Below, one piece after another: positions 9,690 through 21,685 of a stretch of 64,000 nt of DNA. Every line of letters begins with the position of its first letter. The first letter of the stretch is position 1. Source of the DNA: Conus ventricosus (lineage: Eukaryota > Mollusca > Gastropoda > Neogastropoda > Conidae). The notes beneath the pieces were generated by a model. It was given only the letters and a program-made list of their open reading frames with translations. It ran no database searches and was not told the DNA's origin. The position numbers and the translations under genes are program-made. The stretch lies in assembly GCA_018398815.1 (NCBI GenBank), contig CM031601.1:13157799-13221798 (forward strand). The letters are read 5' to 3'.

Positions 9690-10759
9690 GTGATGTTCAA
9701 CATGATGAATGAACATTTTTCCCACTGGCGTTGATATTGGTCTTTGGCAACAACCCACCTCCAGCCCATAATTCCTCCTCTTCTCCACAGCAACCTCCTC
9801 TCTCTCCCTCTCTTTCTGTTCACCAGTGTCCCCTTTTATGATGACCGCATAGTGTCTTTGCCCTGCAGTGTCCTAACAGTGCAACTGGTCAAATATGGAT
9901 TTCCGGCTGCGCAGTCCGTGTTGACACTGCCCGTTGATGCATGTAGTGTTGGTGCGTGTTTTTTGCGCGCTCGTGCGTCTGTATCAGACTAATCTTTTCT
10001 CCGTCCCTGTATCTGTCTCTGTCTTTCTCTCTCCCCTACTGCGTTGTGCGCGACCGTGTGCGTGCGTGCGTACGTGCGTGTGTGTGTTTAGATAATGTTT
10101 GAGGATTAAGAGAAATTAGACTGTGTGCGGTCTGCGGCATGTTCTTTCATCTTTAACATAAGAAAATACTTATCAACAAATGAATAAGCTGACTCATTAA
10201 AAATGCGAACTGAGGCCTGCCGATCAGTGGCCGTGATTGTGACGACAGGCATTCATTTGTTGGCCGCCTTTCAAAGACGGGAAGAAGAAGAAGAAGAAGA
10301 AGAAAATTCTCCAAGCTTGGATGCCGATTGTTGCGCATGACGGAAACGGAAGGCCGCGCTTGTTCGCCTGGGTTTGTGTTTGGTTTGCCGGGCCCACGCT
10401 ATCGTCTGCTCCGGCCACCAGGGATTTCCAACTGCACGTGGAGGATAATGAATTTTGAGAGAGGATCGTTTAGTTTTATTTGCTTTTGAATGACGATGAT
10501 TTCGGACATTTTTCGTTCGGATGTGGCTTCCCAGCACGTGCGCGCGTGCGTGCGTTAATAATGCGCATGCGCGCCAGTGAATGTGATTTGGAGAGGCTCC
10601 GTTTAGTTTGAATCGTTAGTGTCGTGCTTCACAGCTGAATTGAATTGTGTTACCGTCGTCCCGGGATCGATCCTGCAGGCTTAGCCCAGCTTTTGGGTCA
10701 AAATGTTCATGAGGACTGAGAGGTGTTGGCAAATGAAACAAACTGCGGCGTTACTGAAA
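9690..10759. other. Non-repetitive interval, nothing recognised
   Basis: Mixed sequence with a (GAA)n run at 10,282-10,303 and no recognisable domain. A few CG-rich patches (10,530-10,570) are present. Confidence 0.6.
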
Positions 10760-11064
10760 CACGACAAAAACGCAGAAGAGCGCACAAAACAAAGTGTGAA
10801 GTAACGACGATTTAATGTACGACACAAAACAGGACAAGAAATTTTCGGCAAAATGCCTTCCTCAGCGACAAAAAAATACAGACATAAACATGCACAATAC
10901 TCCCCACTTTGGCTTCACAAGGGGAGTATTGTGCATGTTTATGTCTGTATTTTTTGTCGCTGAGGAAGGCATTTTGCCGAAAATTTCTTGTCCTGTTTTG
11001 TGTCGTACATTAAATCGTCGTTACTTCACACTTTGTTTTTGTGCTCTTCTGCGTTTTTGTCGTG
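10760..11064. mobile_element. 305-bp foldback (MITE-like) palindrome
   Basis: Arms 10,760-10,905 and 10,921-11,064 are near-perfect reverse complements, about 145 bp each with only a few single-base differences, around a 15-bp loop (ACTTTGGCTTCACAA). Outer bases read CACGACAAAAACGCAG. No target-site duplication is obvious. It could be a foldback/MITE or a palindromic duplication of unique sequence. Confidence 0.85.
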
Positions 11065-11160
11065 AGAGGTGTTGGTTAAGGTATCTTTGTTTACTTACTT
11101 TATTTTTTCATACTGCGTTTTTTCCCCCTTCCTATCACCCGTGTCTCCTCAGTGCCATTA

Positions 11161-12274
11161 TAATCCTGTACCTGGCTATAAGTCCCGTGTACATTATGGT
11201 GTTAGGAGAATTTCTCACTTGATTTGAGTCAAGGGGCACCTAGACATGAAAAATCACGGAGGTGATCGGGCACCACCCTGGTACATTTTGCGTAATGGCC
11301 GATTCAAATATGGCCGCCACCCGCCGCCGTGAAAATCCTAACTTTTGTGTTTTGACAATATATACACTTGTAACACTTCTAATCCAACTGATTTGGTGTG
11401 CTGAGTTCATTTCTGGTATTGTTTTGTCCATTTGGGGTCATCTTGACCTTCAAATGCCATGGTCAAGGTAATTTTCTTATACTGACGGTCTTGGCCGTAA
11501 CCTGGCGATATTCTAGCTGTAACAACAGGGCTCCTATACATAATGCTACTAATTCTGACATGCATTTTCACTGTATGATTCACTATTAAAGATATAAGTC
11601 ATTCTGATCTTGAATTCACAAGTGAACGCCGTTTTCACCTATTCAACTAAAACTGTCTTTGCTGCTTTTTCACTTTTTTCTGTATTGTGTGGTCAATGAC
11701 ACATCCAACAGAAACAGAAAAAGTTCTCAAGTATGCAACAAACATGCTCAATGTGACTGACTGTAATTGCCTCTTTCCATCACTGATTGGAACATGGAGA
11801 ATTATTTGCTTTTCCATGGCAGAATGTGACGCAGCAAAATCCAGTAGAACAGCACCCACACCGTCGAGTGTCACACTTGCCTGCCCACTTGCATATTGTG
11901 AGCAAAGTGGGTGGCAAGGGCTTCATGCATTTAGTTGGCAACAGGGTGTCAAAATGTTGCTCCCACACATGTTCTAGTGGTTCTAGGTAGTCCTCACGTT
12001 GACTGGCCGCCCCAAGCAGATGGCATGCTTTGTGCACCAGAAAGGCTTCTCGGTGGATGTGACCTCTGATGACACTGCTTGTGGGTGGGAGAGAGTCAAT
12101 TCCAGCTGTAGCACTGCTGTAGTTCTCCACTCTGAGCTGGTTGAACATTTCAGCAGTTGTTGTTGGTCTGACACCCGCCCAGACATGTACACGGTACATT
12201 TCTGCCAGAGCTTCATCTTGCACTGACAAGCTATCTGTCTATCCAAAGTTCGTCAGATGCTGTACAGGGTCAGC
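11161..12274 (+). repeat. Left inverted arm, with inverted C-terminal gene copy
   Basis: Contains non-coding sequence (11,161-11,775). On the minus strand, 11,780-12,229 is an open frame matching the C-terminal part of the central gene, with PPTSSVIRGHIHRE and a Cys-rich end around CGCCSTGFCC. Because this copy is still open across that region while the right-arm copy is frameshifted, the left arm preserves the better version of the C-terminus. Confidence 0.85.
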
Positions 12275-12388
12275 GACCTCACAAACTTTCAAAGGTGTTG
12301 CAGACAGCTGAACCAAGCATCAATAGCAGTTTGGTGCGATGAAGGCGTGTTTGCTGTGGCGGCAGATTTTACCTGCATGAGACAGAAC

Positions 12389-14640
12389 AGTTCAAGGATC
12401 TGCTCATCTGCTTGGGACCCTTCCACTGAACTCGCATTCTGCTCGGGTCCCAGGGCAAACTGCTTCGAGGTTCTGGCTTAGACGACGCACTGGTTGAATG
12501 TGGCGTGTTTGGACGTGGCCTTCAAGGACATTGTGGAGGCACAGAGAACCATGGACATTGCAAAGGAGCATGGCATGGACATCAAGCAGATACTTGCACA
12601 CGATCTGCTGCCAGTGACTCCACTGTTTGATGGTGATCTTCACGCTCACGTCAACAAGTCAACACTTGTTGGTGAAATTGAATCTGAACTGGACCTCACA
12701 CAATGGAATCAGACGTCTCTTCTTCCACTCATGTTGTGGTAGACTTCATGTCAAAGATGCGACAGATGTCGCTAGCAGAATTCTCTACCCTCGGTGATGT
12801 AGTCACTGCAGTCATCACATCAGCCACAAGCCTCTGCCATGAGTCGGACTACGTTCACCTGCTGTTAGATTCATACGTTGAACTTTCCCTGAAAGAAGGA
12901 CAGCCCATGAGGCGAGCTGGTGTGACGCCCATTGACAATATTGGCATGAACGCAGACACACCCATCCCTCGACAGCTTGACAAGTTCTGGGCATCTGAGA
13001 AAAACAAACAGAATCTTCAGCTGCTGGTTCAAGATATGGTGAGCAATCGAGCTGAAGGAAATCTTGTCATCATCGCCAGCTCTGTCGTCTCTGATGATGA
13101 GGTGACTTGACTTACTTGACTTAGTCCTCTGAATTCCCTGGTGAACATAGGGCCGCAACCACATTCTTCCAGCGGACACGGTTTCGGGAGATCCTCTTCA
13201 GCTCGGCCCACGTCATTCCGGCGACCTTCACCTCTGCGTCGGTACTCCTTGGCCATGTCTGTCTTGGTCTTCCCACTTTTTTTTGCCCTGGGGGTTCCAA
13301 TCAAGGGCTTGTCTTGCGATGTTGGATGGAGACTTTCTGAGGGTGTGGCCAATCCATCCCCACTTCCGTTTTCTGATTTCTGATTTCATTGGAACTTGCT
13401 TGGTCTTGTTCCACAGTTCTGTATTGGCAATAATATCTGTCCATCTGATGTTCACAATGTTTCGCAGACATCTGTTGATAAATGCTTGGAGTTTGTGAGT
13501 GTTTGTCTTTGTTGTTCGCCACGTTTCAGAACCATATAGAAGGACAGATTTTACATTTGAATTGAAGATTCTGATCTTGTTGTGGAGTGAGAGGGCAGAG
13601 GAATTCCAGGTAGGCTGTAGCGTAATAAAGATCTGCCTGGCTTTACTGATGCGGCTTTTGATATCCTAATCTGTACCTCCATCTTTGCTGACCACACTGC
13701 CAAGGTAGACAAACTTATCAACTTCAGTGATGTCTTGCTGTTGCAGTCGTAGTGGGTCTCGTTGTTGGTTGTTGACTCTCATGGTTTCTGTTTTCTTTGT
13801 GTTGATTTGAGCTGGCGGTGAAGAAATCCGGACCTGCACAGCTGGATTGAAGAGGCAGACGCCAGACTGGTAGTAGATGTGGAGTGGGCTGTTCGCGTCA
13901 AACAGTGCAAGAGAGTTACAGCAGTTTCCAACGACGCGGACACTTTCCCACTACTGCTTCACTACACCCCTCAGTTCCAAACGCTGTGGTTGAAGGAAAT
14001 CTGGCAGCAGTTTGGCACACGTGAGAAGCGGCGGATGCTTCCACTGCACCAAGCAGTTTCTAGGCTTGGAGCACCGCTGGCCAAGTCAGTGATCAAAGCA
14101 CACATACTGACTGGCGATGACTGTGTGACTAAGGTAGGGGCGAAGAACGCTGCTATGGCAGCTGACCCTGTACAGCATCTGACGAACTTTTGAGCGACGG
14201 ACAGCTTGTCAGAGCAAGATGAAGCTCTGGCGGAAATGTACCGTGTACATGTCTGGGTGGGTGTCAGATCAACAACAACTGCTGAAGCGTTCAACCAGCT
14301 CAGAGTGGAGAACTACAGCAGTGCTACAGCTAGAATTGACTCTCTCCCACCCACAAGCAGTGTCATCAGAGGCCACATCCACAGAGAGAAGCCTTTCTGG
14401 TGCACAAAGCATGCCATCTGCTTGGGGCAGCCAGTCAACAACGTGAGGGCTACCTAGAACACTAGAACATGGGTGGGAGCAACATTTTGACACCCTGTTG
14501 CCAACTAAATGCATGAAGCCCTTGCCACCCACTTTGCTCACAATATGCAAGTGGGCAGACAAGTGTGACACTCGACAGTGTGGGTGCTGTTGTACTGGAG
14601 TTTGCTGCGTTGCATTCTGCCATGGAAAAGCAGATAATTC
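12389..14640 (+). pseudogene. Broken gene for PIN/FEN-like, Cys-rich element protein
   Basis: Readable blocks in order are LLICLGPFH and GSGLDDALVECGVFG (12,395-12,500, frameshifted), an acidic/helical region (12,500-13,100), LHSWIEEADARLV (about 13,830-13,870), SNDADTFPLLLHY, LKEIWQQFGT and KAHILTGDD (13,930-14,125), then the PPTSSVIRGH and Cys-rich C-terminal region in the right arm. The paired acidic motifs (NDADT and LTGDD) resemble PIN/FEN-type nuclease cores, and the C-terminus resembles CXC-type Cys-rich tails. Proteins of this layout are frequent in mollusc genomes as repeats. Function in transposition is inference. The gene is broken by several frameshifts, by stops near 12,480, 12,740 and 14,193, and by the LINE at 13,106. 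Confidence 0.7.
13106..13816 (-). mobile_element. RTE-like LINE 3' fragment nested in the element
   Basis: Minus-strand reading gives [43 protein letters not shown] and [13 protein letters not shown], then [10 protein letters not shown], the C-terminal part of RTE-type LINE proteins after the reverse transcriptase. It is 5'-truncated and ends with a CTTGA-type tail on its 3' side (13,106-13,127). The sequence GGTGA occurs at 13,101-13,105 and 13,817-13,821. Removing one copy plus the insert restores the host element's reading frame, so this is a convincing target-site duplication. Confidence 0.85.
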
Positions 14641-15277
14641 TCCATGTTCCAATCAGTGATGGAAAGAGACAATTACAGTCACATTGAGCATGTTTGTTGC
14701 ATACTTGAGAACTTTTTCTGTTTCTGTTGGGATGTGTCATTGACCACGCAATACAGAAAAAAGTGAAAAAGTAGCAAAGACAGTTTTAGTTGAATAGGTA
14801 AAAACGGCGTTCACTTGTGAATTCAAGATCAGAATGACTTATATCTTTAATAGTGAATCATACAGTGAAAATGCATGTCAGAATTAGTGGCATTATGTAT
14901 AGGAGCCCTGTTGTTACAGCTAGAATATCGCCAGGTTACGGTCAAGACCGTTGGTACAAGAAAATTACCTTGACCATGGCATTTGAAGGTCAAGATGACC
15001 CCAAATGGACAAAATGATACCAGAAATGAACTCAGCACTCCAAAATCAGTTGGATTAGAAGTGTTACAAGTGTATATATTGTCAAAAACACAAAAGTTAG
15101 GATTTTCACGGCGGCGGGTGGCGGCCATATTTGAATCGGCCATTACGCAAAATGTACCAGGGTGGTGCCCGATCACCTCCGTGATTTTTCATGTCTAGGT
15201 GCCCCTTGACTCAAATCAAGTGAGAAATTCTCCTAACACCATAATGTACACGGGACTTATAGCCAGGTACAGGATTA
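14161..15277 (-). repeat. Right inverted arm
   Basis: Inverted copy of 11,161-12,274. It contains the in-place C-terminal coding part of the central gene (14,161-14,640), then about 640 bp of non-coding sequence to the terminus. Differences from the left arm are scattered single-base changes and small indels, so the two arms diverged after duplication. Confidence 0.88.
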
Positions 15278-15333
15278 TTAATCCTAGGCGACTTTTCTTG
15301 ATTCGCTCAGCATAGCCACCCGTAAGATTACTT

Positions 15334-15425
15334 AAGCACGCGTGCGCGCGCGCGCGCATGCACGCACGCACGCACACACATACACACAGAGAGATAGGTA
15401 GCTAGATAGAGAGAGAGAGAGGGAG
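15334..15425. repeat. CG/AC and GA microsatellites
   Basis: GCGC and ACGC-type dinucleotides, then AC and GATA/GAGA runs. The following AT-rich interval (15,430-15,830) shows no gene. Confidence 0.9.
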
Positions 15426-15832
15426 AGAAATTCAGAATCCCAAAAATGGATTCCTGGAAGTTTTAATTTTTTTTAATTTTTTAATGAGGTTTCATTCATG
15501 GAGAGAACCACATCAAACATACAGTTTTTAGACAAAAACCCCTTCCTTGAAACAAAAAAATATATGTTGCATGACGATTTTGTGGATTTTTTCCTTTGAT
15601 TTTTTTATTTACAAATTATTTGATAGAAAGAAATCTACTTGTGAAATATGACTTACAAAATAATTTTAATCACCTGTTTAAAAGTTTTTGATTATACTTT
15701 GAGTATTTCCAACACTAGAAAATATAAGTGGATTCTTTAAGAGAAAAAAGGTATCTAAAAAAAGGTTGAAAAAAGGATCCCTCGGTTGGGTTTTTGTGAT
15801 GGTTTAGGAGCCTACTGTACCAGTTTTACGTG

Positions 15833-16604
15833 TACCCCCCCCCCCTCCACACACACACACACACACACACACAACACACACACACACACACACACACACA
15901 GCCTACTTACGTGCGCTCTCACGCACACGCGCACGGTTGCACGCACGTATACGGAGGAAAACCGAAAACTTTGGTGTGTTCTGCAGACTCCATCTGCACG
16001 CAGACTAAAGAAATATTATTAAAGAAAAAAAGAAAATCCACAAACGAGCGTTGATACCAGAAGGGCGGCACCTCCACAATGAACCACATGCACTACAGAG
16101 ATCAAGAGCGACCAGATTTAATGGCAAGAGGAGCGGTGATTTTTCCCCTTGGCTAAGCTCCCTTTGCCGTAATCTCCTGTAGCAGACTGTAATGGGTAAG
16201 TCGAACTGTTAGAAGTATAGAAACATCAAGCAGACTGTAATGGGTAAGTCGAACTTGTTAGAAGTATAGAAACATCAGAGTGCCAGGCTTTGGGTTTTCA
16301 GACAACTGCAGTCTATACATCGATTCCTGGTGTTGCACATGCGAAGCATTATTACAACTGTTTCAGTCAATTTCCACATTAGTAATATTGACTTTTCCCC
16401 TACCATTTTTAGAATGAGGAGCATTGCCACCCCCCCCCCTCCCCAACACACACACAAACCAGAAGCCTTCCCTCATCAAGAGAGACAGTCACGAAAGTAC
16501 ATTACAGGTGATTTTTTTTCTATCGATTTTGTTAATATTGTCCCCAAAGATATGATATAGTGGGTAGAAGGATGCATGTTACGTAGTTTCATTGGTAACA
16601 ATAC
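15833..16604. other. (AC)n, a 47-bp duplication and unassigned sequence
   Basis: AC repeats at 15,850-15,900. A unit starting GCAGACTGTAATGGGTAAGT is present twice in tandem at 16,182-16,228 and 16,229-16,276. The rest, including 16,300-16,604, is unique without a recognisable gene. Confidence 0.8.
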
Positions 16605-19600
16605 ACATTAAGCTCACCTGCACAACCTCCACGTTGGGACTGTCGGGCGGTGTTGCCCTTCTCCTTCACAAAACTTTGTTGTATAGTCCTGTCGCTCTGT
16701 CTACCTCCTTCAGGCTGTAGCTGCAGAGTCACTCTCCACAAGACTGTAACAATCTGTTCTCTTTATCTACCTCCATCTGTCCCGGTTTGTCGTCAGGACT
16801 TGTCAGTCTGTTAGGGGAACTTCCTCGACTTTTTTGCTGTTGGGTGACTTTAACGGTCACAAACCCTCTTTGGGGTAGTACCGGTTCGTCATCCAGAGGT
16901 CTGCTGATTGAAGATGTCCTTTCGGATTTGGATTTGTGTTGTCTGAACGACGGATCTGCAACTTACCTCCATTCTTCCACAGGTTCACTTTCGTGTTTAG
17001 ATTTGTCGGTTTGTGACCCCTCGCTGGTCCTTGACTATGAGTGGTCTGTCCATGACGATCTGCACGGAAGTGACCATTTCCCTGTCCTTCTACAACCTGT
17101 AATAACTGAACACGTCTCTGTCTCTCAGCATTTAAATTATAAGAAAGCAAACTGGGATCTATTTGCAGCCACTGTTTCTAAGGAGTTCCAGGACACTGAT
17201 TTTTTTCAGAGTCCTGACCCAGCTGAATCACTGACTAACACTATGATCAAATGTGCTAAGGCATGTATTCCAGTGTCTTCCAATAAACTTCAAATGCCAA
17301 AAACACCCTGGTTCGATTCAGAATGCCAACAAATTTCCAAAGTTAGAAAACGGGCTCAGCGTCAGGTATACCAACGACCTTCGGGTCCCAACGCTCGAGC
17401 CCATCAGAAACTCCGTGCTAAATCAAGACACACTTTTAAAATCAGTAAAACGTCGGTCTGGAGAAGCTTCTGCTCCAGGCTGACATCAAAAACTTCCAAG
17501 AAAAAGTGTGGAACATCATTAAGAAAATCAAAGGGAAGAAACACCTGTCCCACTGTGAACCATCTCAAGTTATCGGATTCTTTAATAACAGAGAAGAAAG
17601 CAGTTGCTAATCTGCTTGCTTCAACCATTGAAAAGAATTCCTCTCTTCTAATAAATCAGCCACTTTGTCAAAAACAAAGCCCTAAAAGAAAAATCACCCT
17701 GCAACTTTTCATCCGACAACATGGAAGACTACAATCTTCCTTTCACGTTAAACGAGCTGAAATCTGCCTTGCTTTCTTGCAGCGATTCCTCTCCAGGTAT
17801 AGATGAATCCATTATCAGCTGTTGAACATCTTCCGCTAGAAGGTCTGAACATACTGCTACAGGTCTACAACCATGTGTGGACTACAGGTTTTTTTCCACC
17901 CTCTTGGCGAAAAGCCCTCATTATTCCCATCCCCAAACCTGGAAAAGATCTTTCTAATCCTTCAAATTACCGTCCCATAGCTTTGACCAGCTGTGTTTGT
18001 TAATTGATGGAAAAAATGGTCAATGCTAGGCTCATGTGGAAACTTGAAACCGATGGCCTTTTGGCGAAAGAACAGTGTGGTTTCCGCAAACATCGGACTA
18101 CCGTTGACCATTTGATTCGTCTGGAATCTACACTTCGGAACGCCTTTCTGAACAAACAGCATGCAGTGGCAATTTTCTTTGACTTGGAGAAGGCCTACGA
18201 TACCACCTGGAAGTCGGGGATACTTCATGATCTCCACGATCTGGGTTTTCGAGGTCATCTTCCGCTTTTTATTCAAAATTTTTTGGCAGAACGACAGTTT
18301 CAGGTCGGGTTGGCACCACTCTCTCTGATGTCCACGAGCAGGAGTTGGGTGTTCCACAGGGGAGCATACTATCTCCTGCCCTCTTTAGTATTAAGATCAA
18401 CAACATTGTGAAATCAGTTCAGCAGGGTTCAGACTGCTCATTGTTTGTGGATGATTTTGCTGTCTACGCAACTGGAAGCCTGTACCCGAGTGTCCAGCGC
18501 AGGCTCCAGCTTTGCGTAGATAAAATCCATCGGTGGGCGGATGAAAACGGTTTCACCTTTTCTGCTACAAAAACCCAGTGTATTCACTTCCATAATTTCC
18601 GTCAGTTTTTTCCAGATCCGGAACTTGAAGTAGGGAAATCTCCCATTCCAGCTGTTAAAGAGGCCAAATTTCTGGGAGTCATTTTTGACCAAAAACTTAA
18701 CTTTCTCAGCCATATTAAAAACCTCAAAACTGCTTGCCAAAAGGCACTGAATATTCTGCGGGTCGTAGCACACACCGACTGGGGCGCTGATAAGAAAACT
18801 TTGTTGCACCTCTTACAGAGCCCTGGTCCGTTCCAAACTGGACTACGGTTGTGCTGTGTACGGCTCCGCAAGATCATCTTACCTCAAACTCTTGGACCCT
18901 ATCCACCATCAAGGGCTTCGTCTCTGTCTTGGAGCGTTCCGCACCACCCCTGTGTACAGCCTGTACGCAGAGGCAGGTGAACCTTCACTGTCCAACCGCA
19001 GGCTGAAACTGTCTTTGAATTATTACATCCGACTGTTCTCAGAACCGCAGAATCCTGCCTATGACTGTGTTTTTGACCCTCCGTTCCAAAGTAAGTTTGA
19101 AAATAACCCGAAATGTATTCCGCCGTTTGGGCTTCGTATGCAGCCCCATGTGCGGAATGCAGGTATAGACCTGGGAGTAGTTTCCGATTTTTCCAAGTTT
19201 CCGGATCAACCTCCATGGACCTTTTTCACACCAGAGATTCGTTTCGATCTTGCAGCTTTCCGTAAGGAGTCTACCAGCTCTCTGGCGTACAAGGCTTTGT
19301 ATGCTGAGCTCTGTTCCAAATTCCCATCCTATCAAAAAGTTTTCACTGACGGTTCCAAGTCTGAGGATGGAGTGGCCTGTGCAGCCTACTGCCCTGGGGC
19401 TCTTCTCAGATACTGTTGGAACATATCCATTCCGATGCTTCTGTCTATTCTGCTGAACTTACTGCTCTGGTACTGGCTTTGAAGATAATCTCACTTTCTT
19501 CAAAGAGGGACTTTCTGGTTCTGTCGGATTCGCTGTCAGCTTTGGAAGCCATAGCTGGCCGCAACCTTCAGCATCCAGAACTTTTGCATTTCTTTGAACT

Positions 19601-20345
19601 TTTTAGCAAGTTGAAAGCGGACGGTTACAACATTACTCTTGCTTGGGTTCCTGGTCATGTTGGCATCGGCGGGAACGAAATGGTTGATCGTTTAGCCAAG
19701 AACGCCACAAGAGAGAAACTGTCCAACATTTATATCCCTGTTCAGATGTGAAACCCAAAGTTAACGATTATGTGAGAGATCTCTGGCAGGAGGATTGGAA
19801 CACACAGACGAGTAACAAACTCTTTCAGATCCGTCCAAACCTTAAGGACTTCCTCCCATCCACGTCGGGAGGTCGTAAAGAGGAAACGGTTCTGTGCCGG
19901 CTGCACACCGGCCATTCGTATTTTACCCATGCTTACCTTTTAAAGAGTGAAGAAGCTCCGTGGTGCATTCCATGTCATGCGCCATCACAATGAAACATGT
20001 TCTTTTAGAGTGTTGGGACTTGCACGATGTGAGACACAAACATTTTACAGCGGAGTCCATGAAGATCCTGTTCAGGGATGTCCCGCCTGATGTGATCCTT
20101 GAGTTTTTGAGAGAGATTAATATTTTTCATCTGATTTAAGATTTTACGGAAGAAAGATTTTTAACAAAGTTTCTGGTGCGTTTGTAGACGATGTCATTTA
20201 ATGAGATGTATGAAAGTGGGTTTTTTTTTTTTGTTTTTTTTTATATTTTTTTTATGACTGGTGAGTTGATTTTAACGTGGTGACAGCCCTGATGTGGCCC
20301 TTTGCGGTCGGCTGGGCTATAAGCAACATTATCTTATCTTATCCC
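16605..20345 (+). mobile_element. 5'-truncated LINE with EN, RT and RNase H
   Basis: A non-LTR retrotransposon copy of about 3.7 kb that starts inside the endonuclease domain and ends in a 3' tail with GCGGTCGGCTGGGCTATAAG and TTATC repeats (20,285-20,345). Endonuclease, reverse transcriptase, RNase H and a C-terminal Cys/His region follow in order. The presence of RNase H places it in the Jockey/I group of LINEs in a broad sense. Its 3' tail recurs on the other strand at 62,730-62,785, so the family has been active in this region more than once. Confidence 0.92.
16620..20140 (+). pseudogene. LINE ORF2 pseudogene (EN-RT-RNase H)
   Basis: Endonuclease: SGGVALLLHKTLL (about 16,650), DFNGH (about 16,850, frameshifted) and SDHFPVLLQ (about 17,080). 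Reverse transcriptase: NPSNYRPIALTSC (17,958-17,997), FFDLEKAYDTTW (about 18,175-18,210), GVPQGSILSPALFSI (18,348) and the active-site FVDDF (18,444-18,458). RNase H: FTDGSKSEDG (about 19,340), a DSLSALEAI block (about 19,535), and WVPGHVGIGGNEMVDRLAKN (about 19,645-19,705). Frame breaks near 16,840, 17,790, 18,003 (TAA), 18,345, 18,860, 19,420, 19,745 and 19,980 make it non-functional. The active-site Asp pair and the RNase H acidic residues are still present, so decay is moderate. Confidence 0.92.
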
Positions 20346-20527
20346 CCCTCCCGTGCTGTTAGTCAAGTTCTCAGTCTTCATCCATGTCTCTCCCACTCAC
20401 TCTCCTATCCCCTTCACAACTTAAAAGTTTACGAAAAGAAAAGTGAACGAAAATATGTTTATTTAACGGAAGATCTCTATTCTTATGACAAAAAAAAATA
20501 AAAAAAAAAAAAAAATGGCGTATTGAA

Positions 20528-20670
20528 AAACAGCACAGTTTTGCTAGGTACGAATGATTCACATGTATGCGAACACACGTGGGGATTTTTTTTTCTTTCC
20601 AGGCTTTTTGCTAGGTACGAATGATTCACATATATGCAAACACACGTGGGGATATTTTTTTCTTTCCATT
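20528..20670. repeat. Two-copy ~70-bp tandem duplication
   Basis: A unit containing TTTTGCTAGGTACGAATGAT, CACACGTGGGG and a T-rich end occurs at about 20,538-20,602 and 20,606-20,668. Confidence 0.88.
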
Positions 20671-20892
20671 TCAGATAACAGTCATATCTTTTTGTTATTT
20701 TTATTCATATATTTTCACTTTCTGTAAACTTTATAAAGTAATTAAAGATAGAAAGATAGATGTACAGATTGATGCTTAGCTAACTAATATGTTTGAAATA
20801 TTGCGTTATTCTGTGTTTTTGTGTCAGAGCTCTTTAGTATTAGTGCTAAGAAAAAGACACCACCTCTAATTGTATATTTTGTCAGGAAAGTG

Positions 20893-20894
<2 letters not shown>

Positions 20895-20923
<29 letters not shown>

Positions 20924-21400
20924 CACCTCTGCAAGATATAATAATCTATCCCAAAAACATGTACTGTTACGAAATGCAACAATCCCAAAGCAAGTACGGT
21001 TTCTAAGTAACAGAAACAGTCCCCCAAATCTTATCATTAAGTACATACAACAGTTCCTGAACAAATCTGTTGTTGAATACAAACAACAATCCCAAAATAA
21101 GCAGTGCTGTTAAGTAGATAGAACAGTCCCAAAGTAATGTAGCAAAATAAGCACAACAGCCCCTTAAAAGGTACTGTTACTAAATGAATAGAACAACCTC
21201 AAAACAGGTACTATTACGAAATTCTTACAACAGTCCCCAAATAAAGTACTGCTACAATACATACAGAAATCCAAGTCAAGTACTGTCGTTAAACGCGTAC
21301 AACAATCCCAAAACTATTCCTGTCGTTAAACGCTGAGACCAATCCTAAAAAAATTACTGTCGTTAAATGCATGCAACAACTCCAAACTCAGCACTGCAAT
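20895..21400. repeat. (AC)n then degenerate ~40-bp repeats
   Basis: AC dinucleotides at 20,896-20,922, then about eleven diverged units containing GTACTGTTAC, AAATGC and AACAATCCCAAAA. Units vary from 36 to 48 bp and identity is low, so this is an old minisatellite. Confidence 0.8.
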
Positions 21401-21475
21401 GGAAAAGTTCAGCTATTCCTAAACAAGGTGTTACTAATGCACTCGATAAACCCCCGCTGGACATTAATATACACA

Positions 21476-21562
21476 GTGCCGTCCATTTTGCAAAAAAAAA
21501 AGAAAAGAAATTGGGGAAGGACGGAAGTGTGAGAGAGCGGTTAGAAGAAGGTAGGAGAGGGT

Positions 21563-21593
<31 letters not shown>

Positions 21594-21685
21594 AGGGGGA
21601 GGGGAAGAGGGGAACATGTGTTGTGCAACAAATGAGAACATCCAATTGTCGATGCATCGTTTGGGGGGGGGGGGGGGGGCAAGCT
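21476..21685. repeat. Poly(A)/poly(G) purine tracts
   Basis: An A-rich tract, then G runs at 21,561-21,592 and 21,663-21,680. Open frames through them are Gly- or Pro-polymers without meaning. Confidence 0.9.

Larger units (their letters stand above)
11161..15277. mobile_element. DNA element with 1.1-kb inverted arms
   Basis: Arms 11,161-12,274 and 14,161-15,277 are inverted copies with high identity along about 1.11 kb. Outer ends read TAATCCTGTACCTGGC on both sides, and TTA borders each (11,158-11,160 and 15,278-15,280), consistent with a 3-bp target duplication. The centre carries a broken gene on the plus strand. Its C-terminal part lies in the right arm and is therefore repeated, inverted, in the left arm. 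A nested LINE fragment occupies 13,106-13,816. I cannot name the superfamily: the termini do not match one I know with confidence. Confidence 0.8.

Noticed and set aside
16787..17806. Intact host gene of 339 codons
   Set aside because: The frame is the endonuclease and linker part of a LINE (SDHFP motif, followed by RT and RNase H), with frame breaks on both sides.
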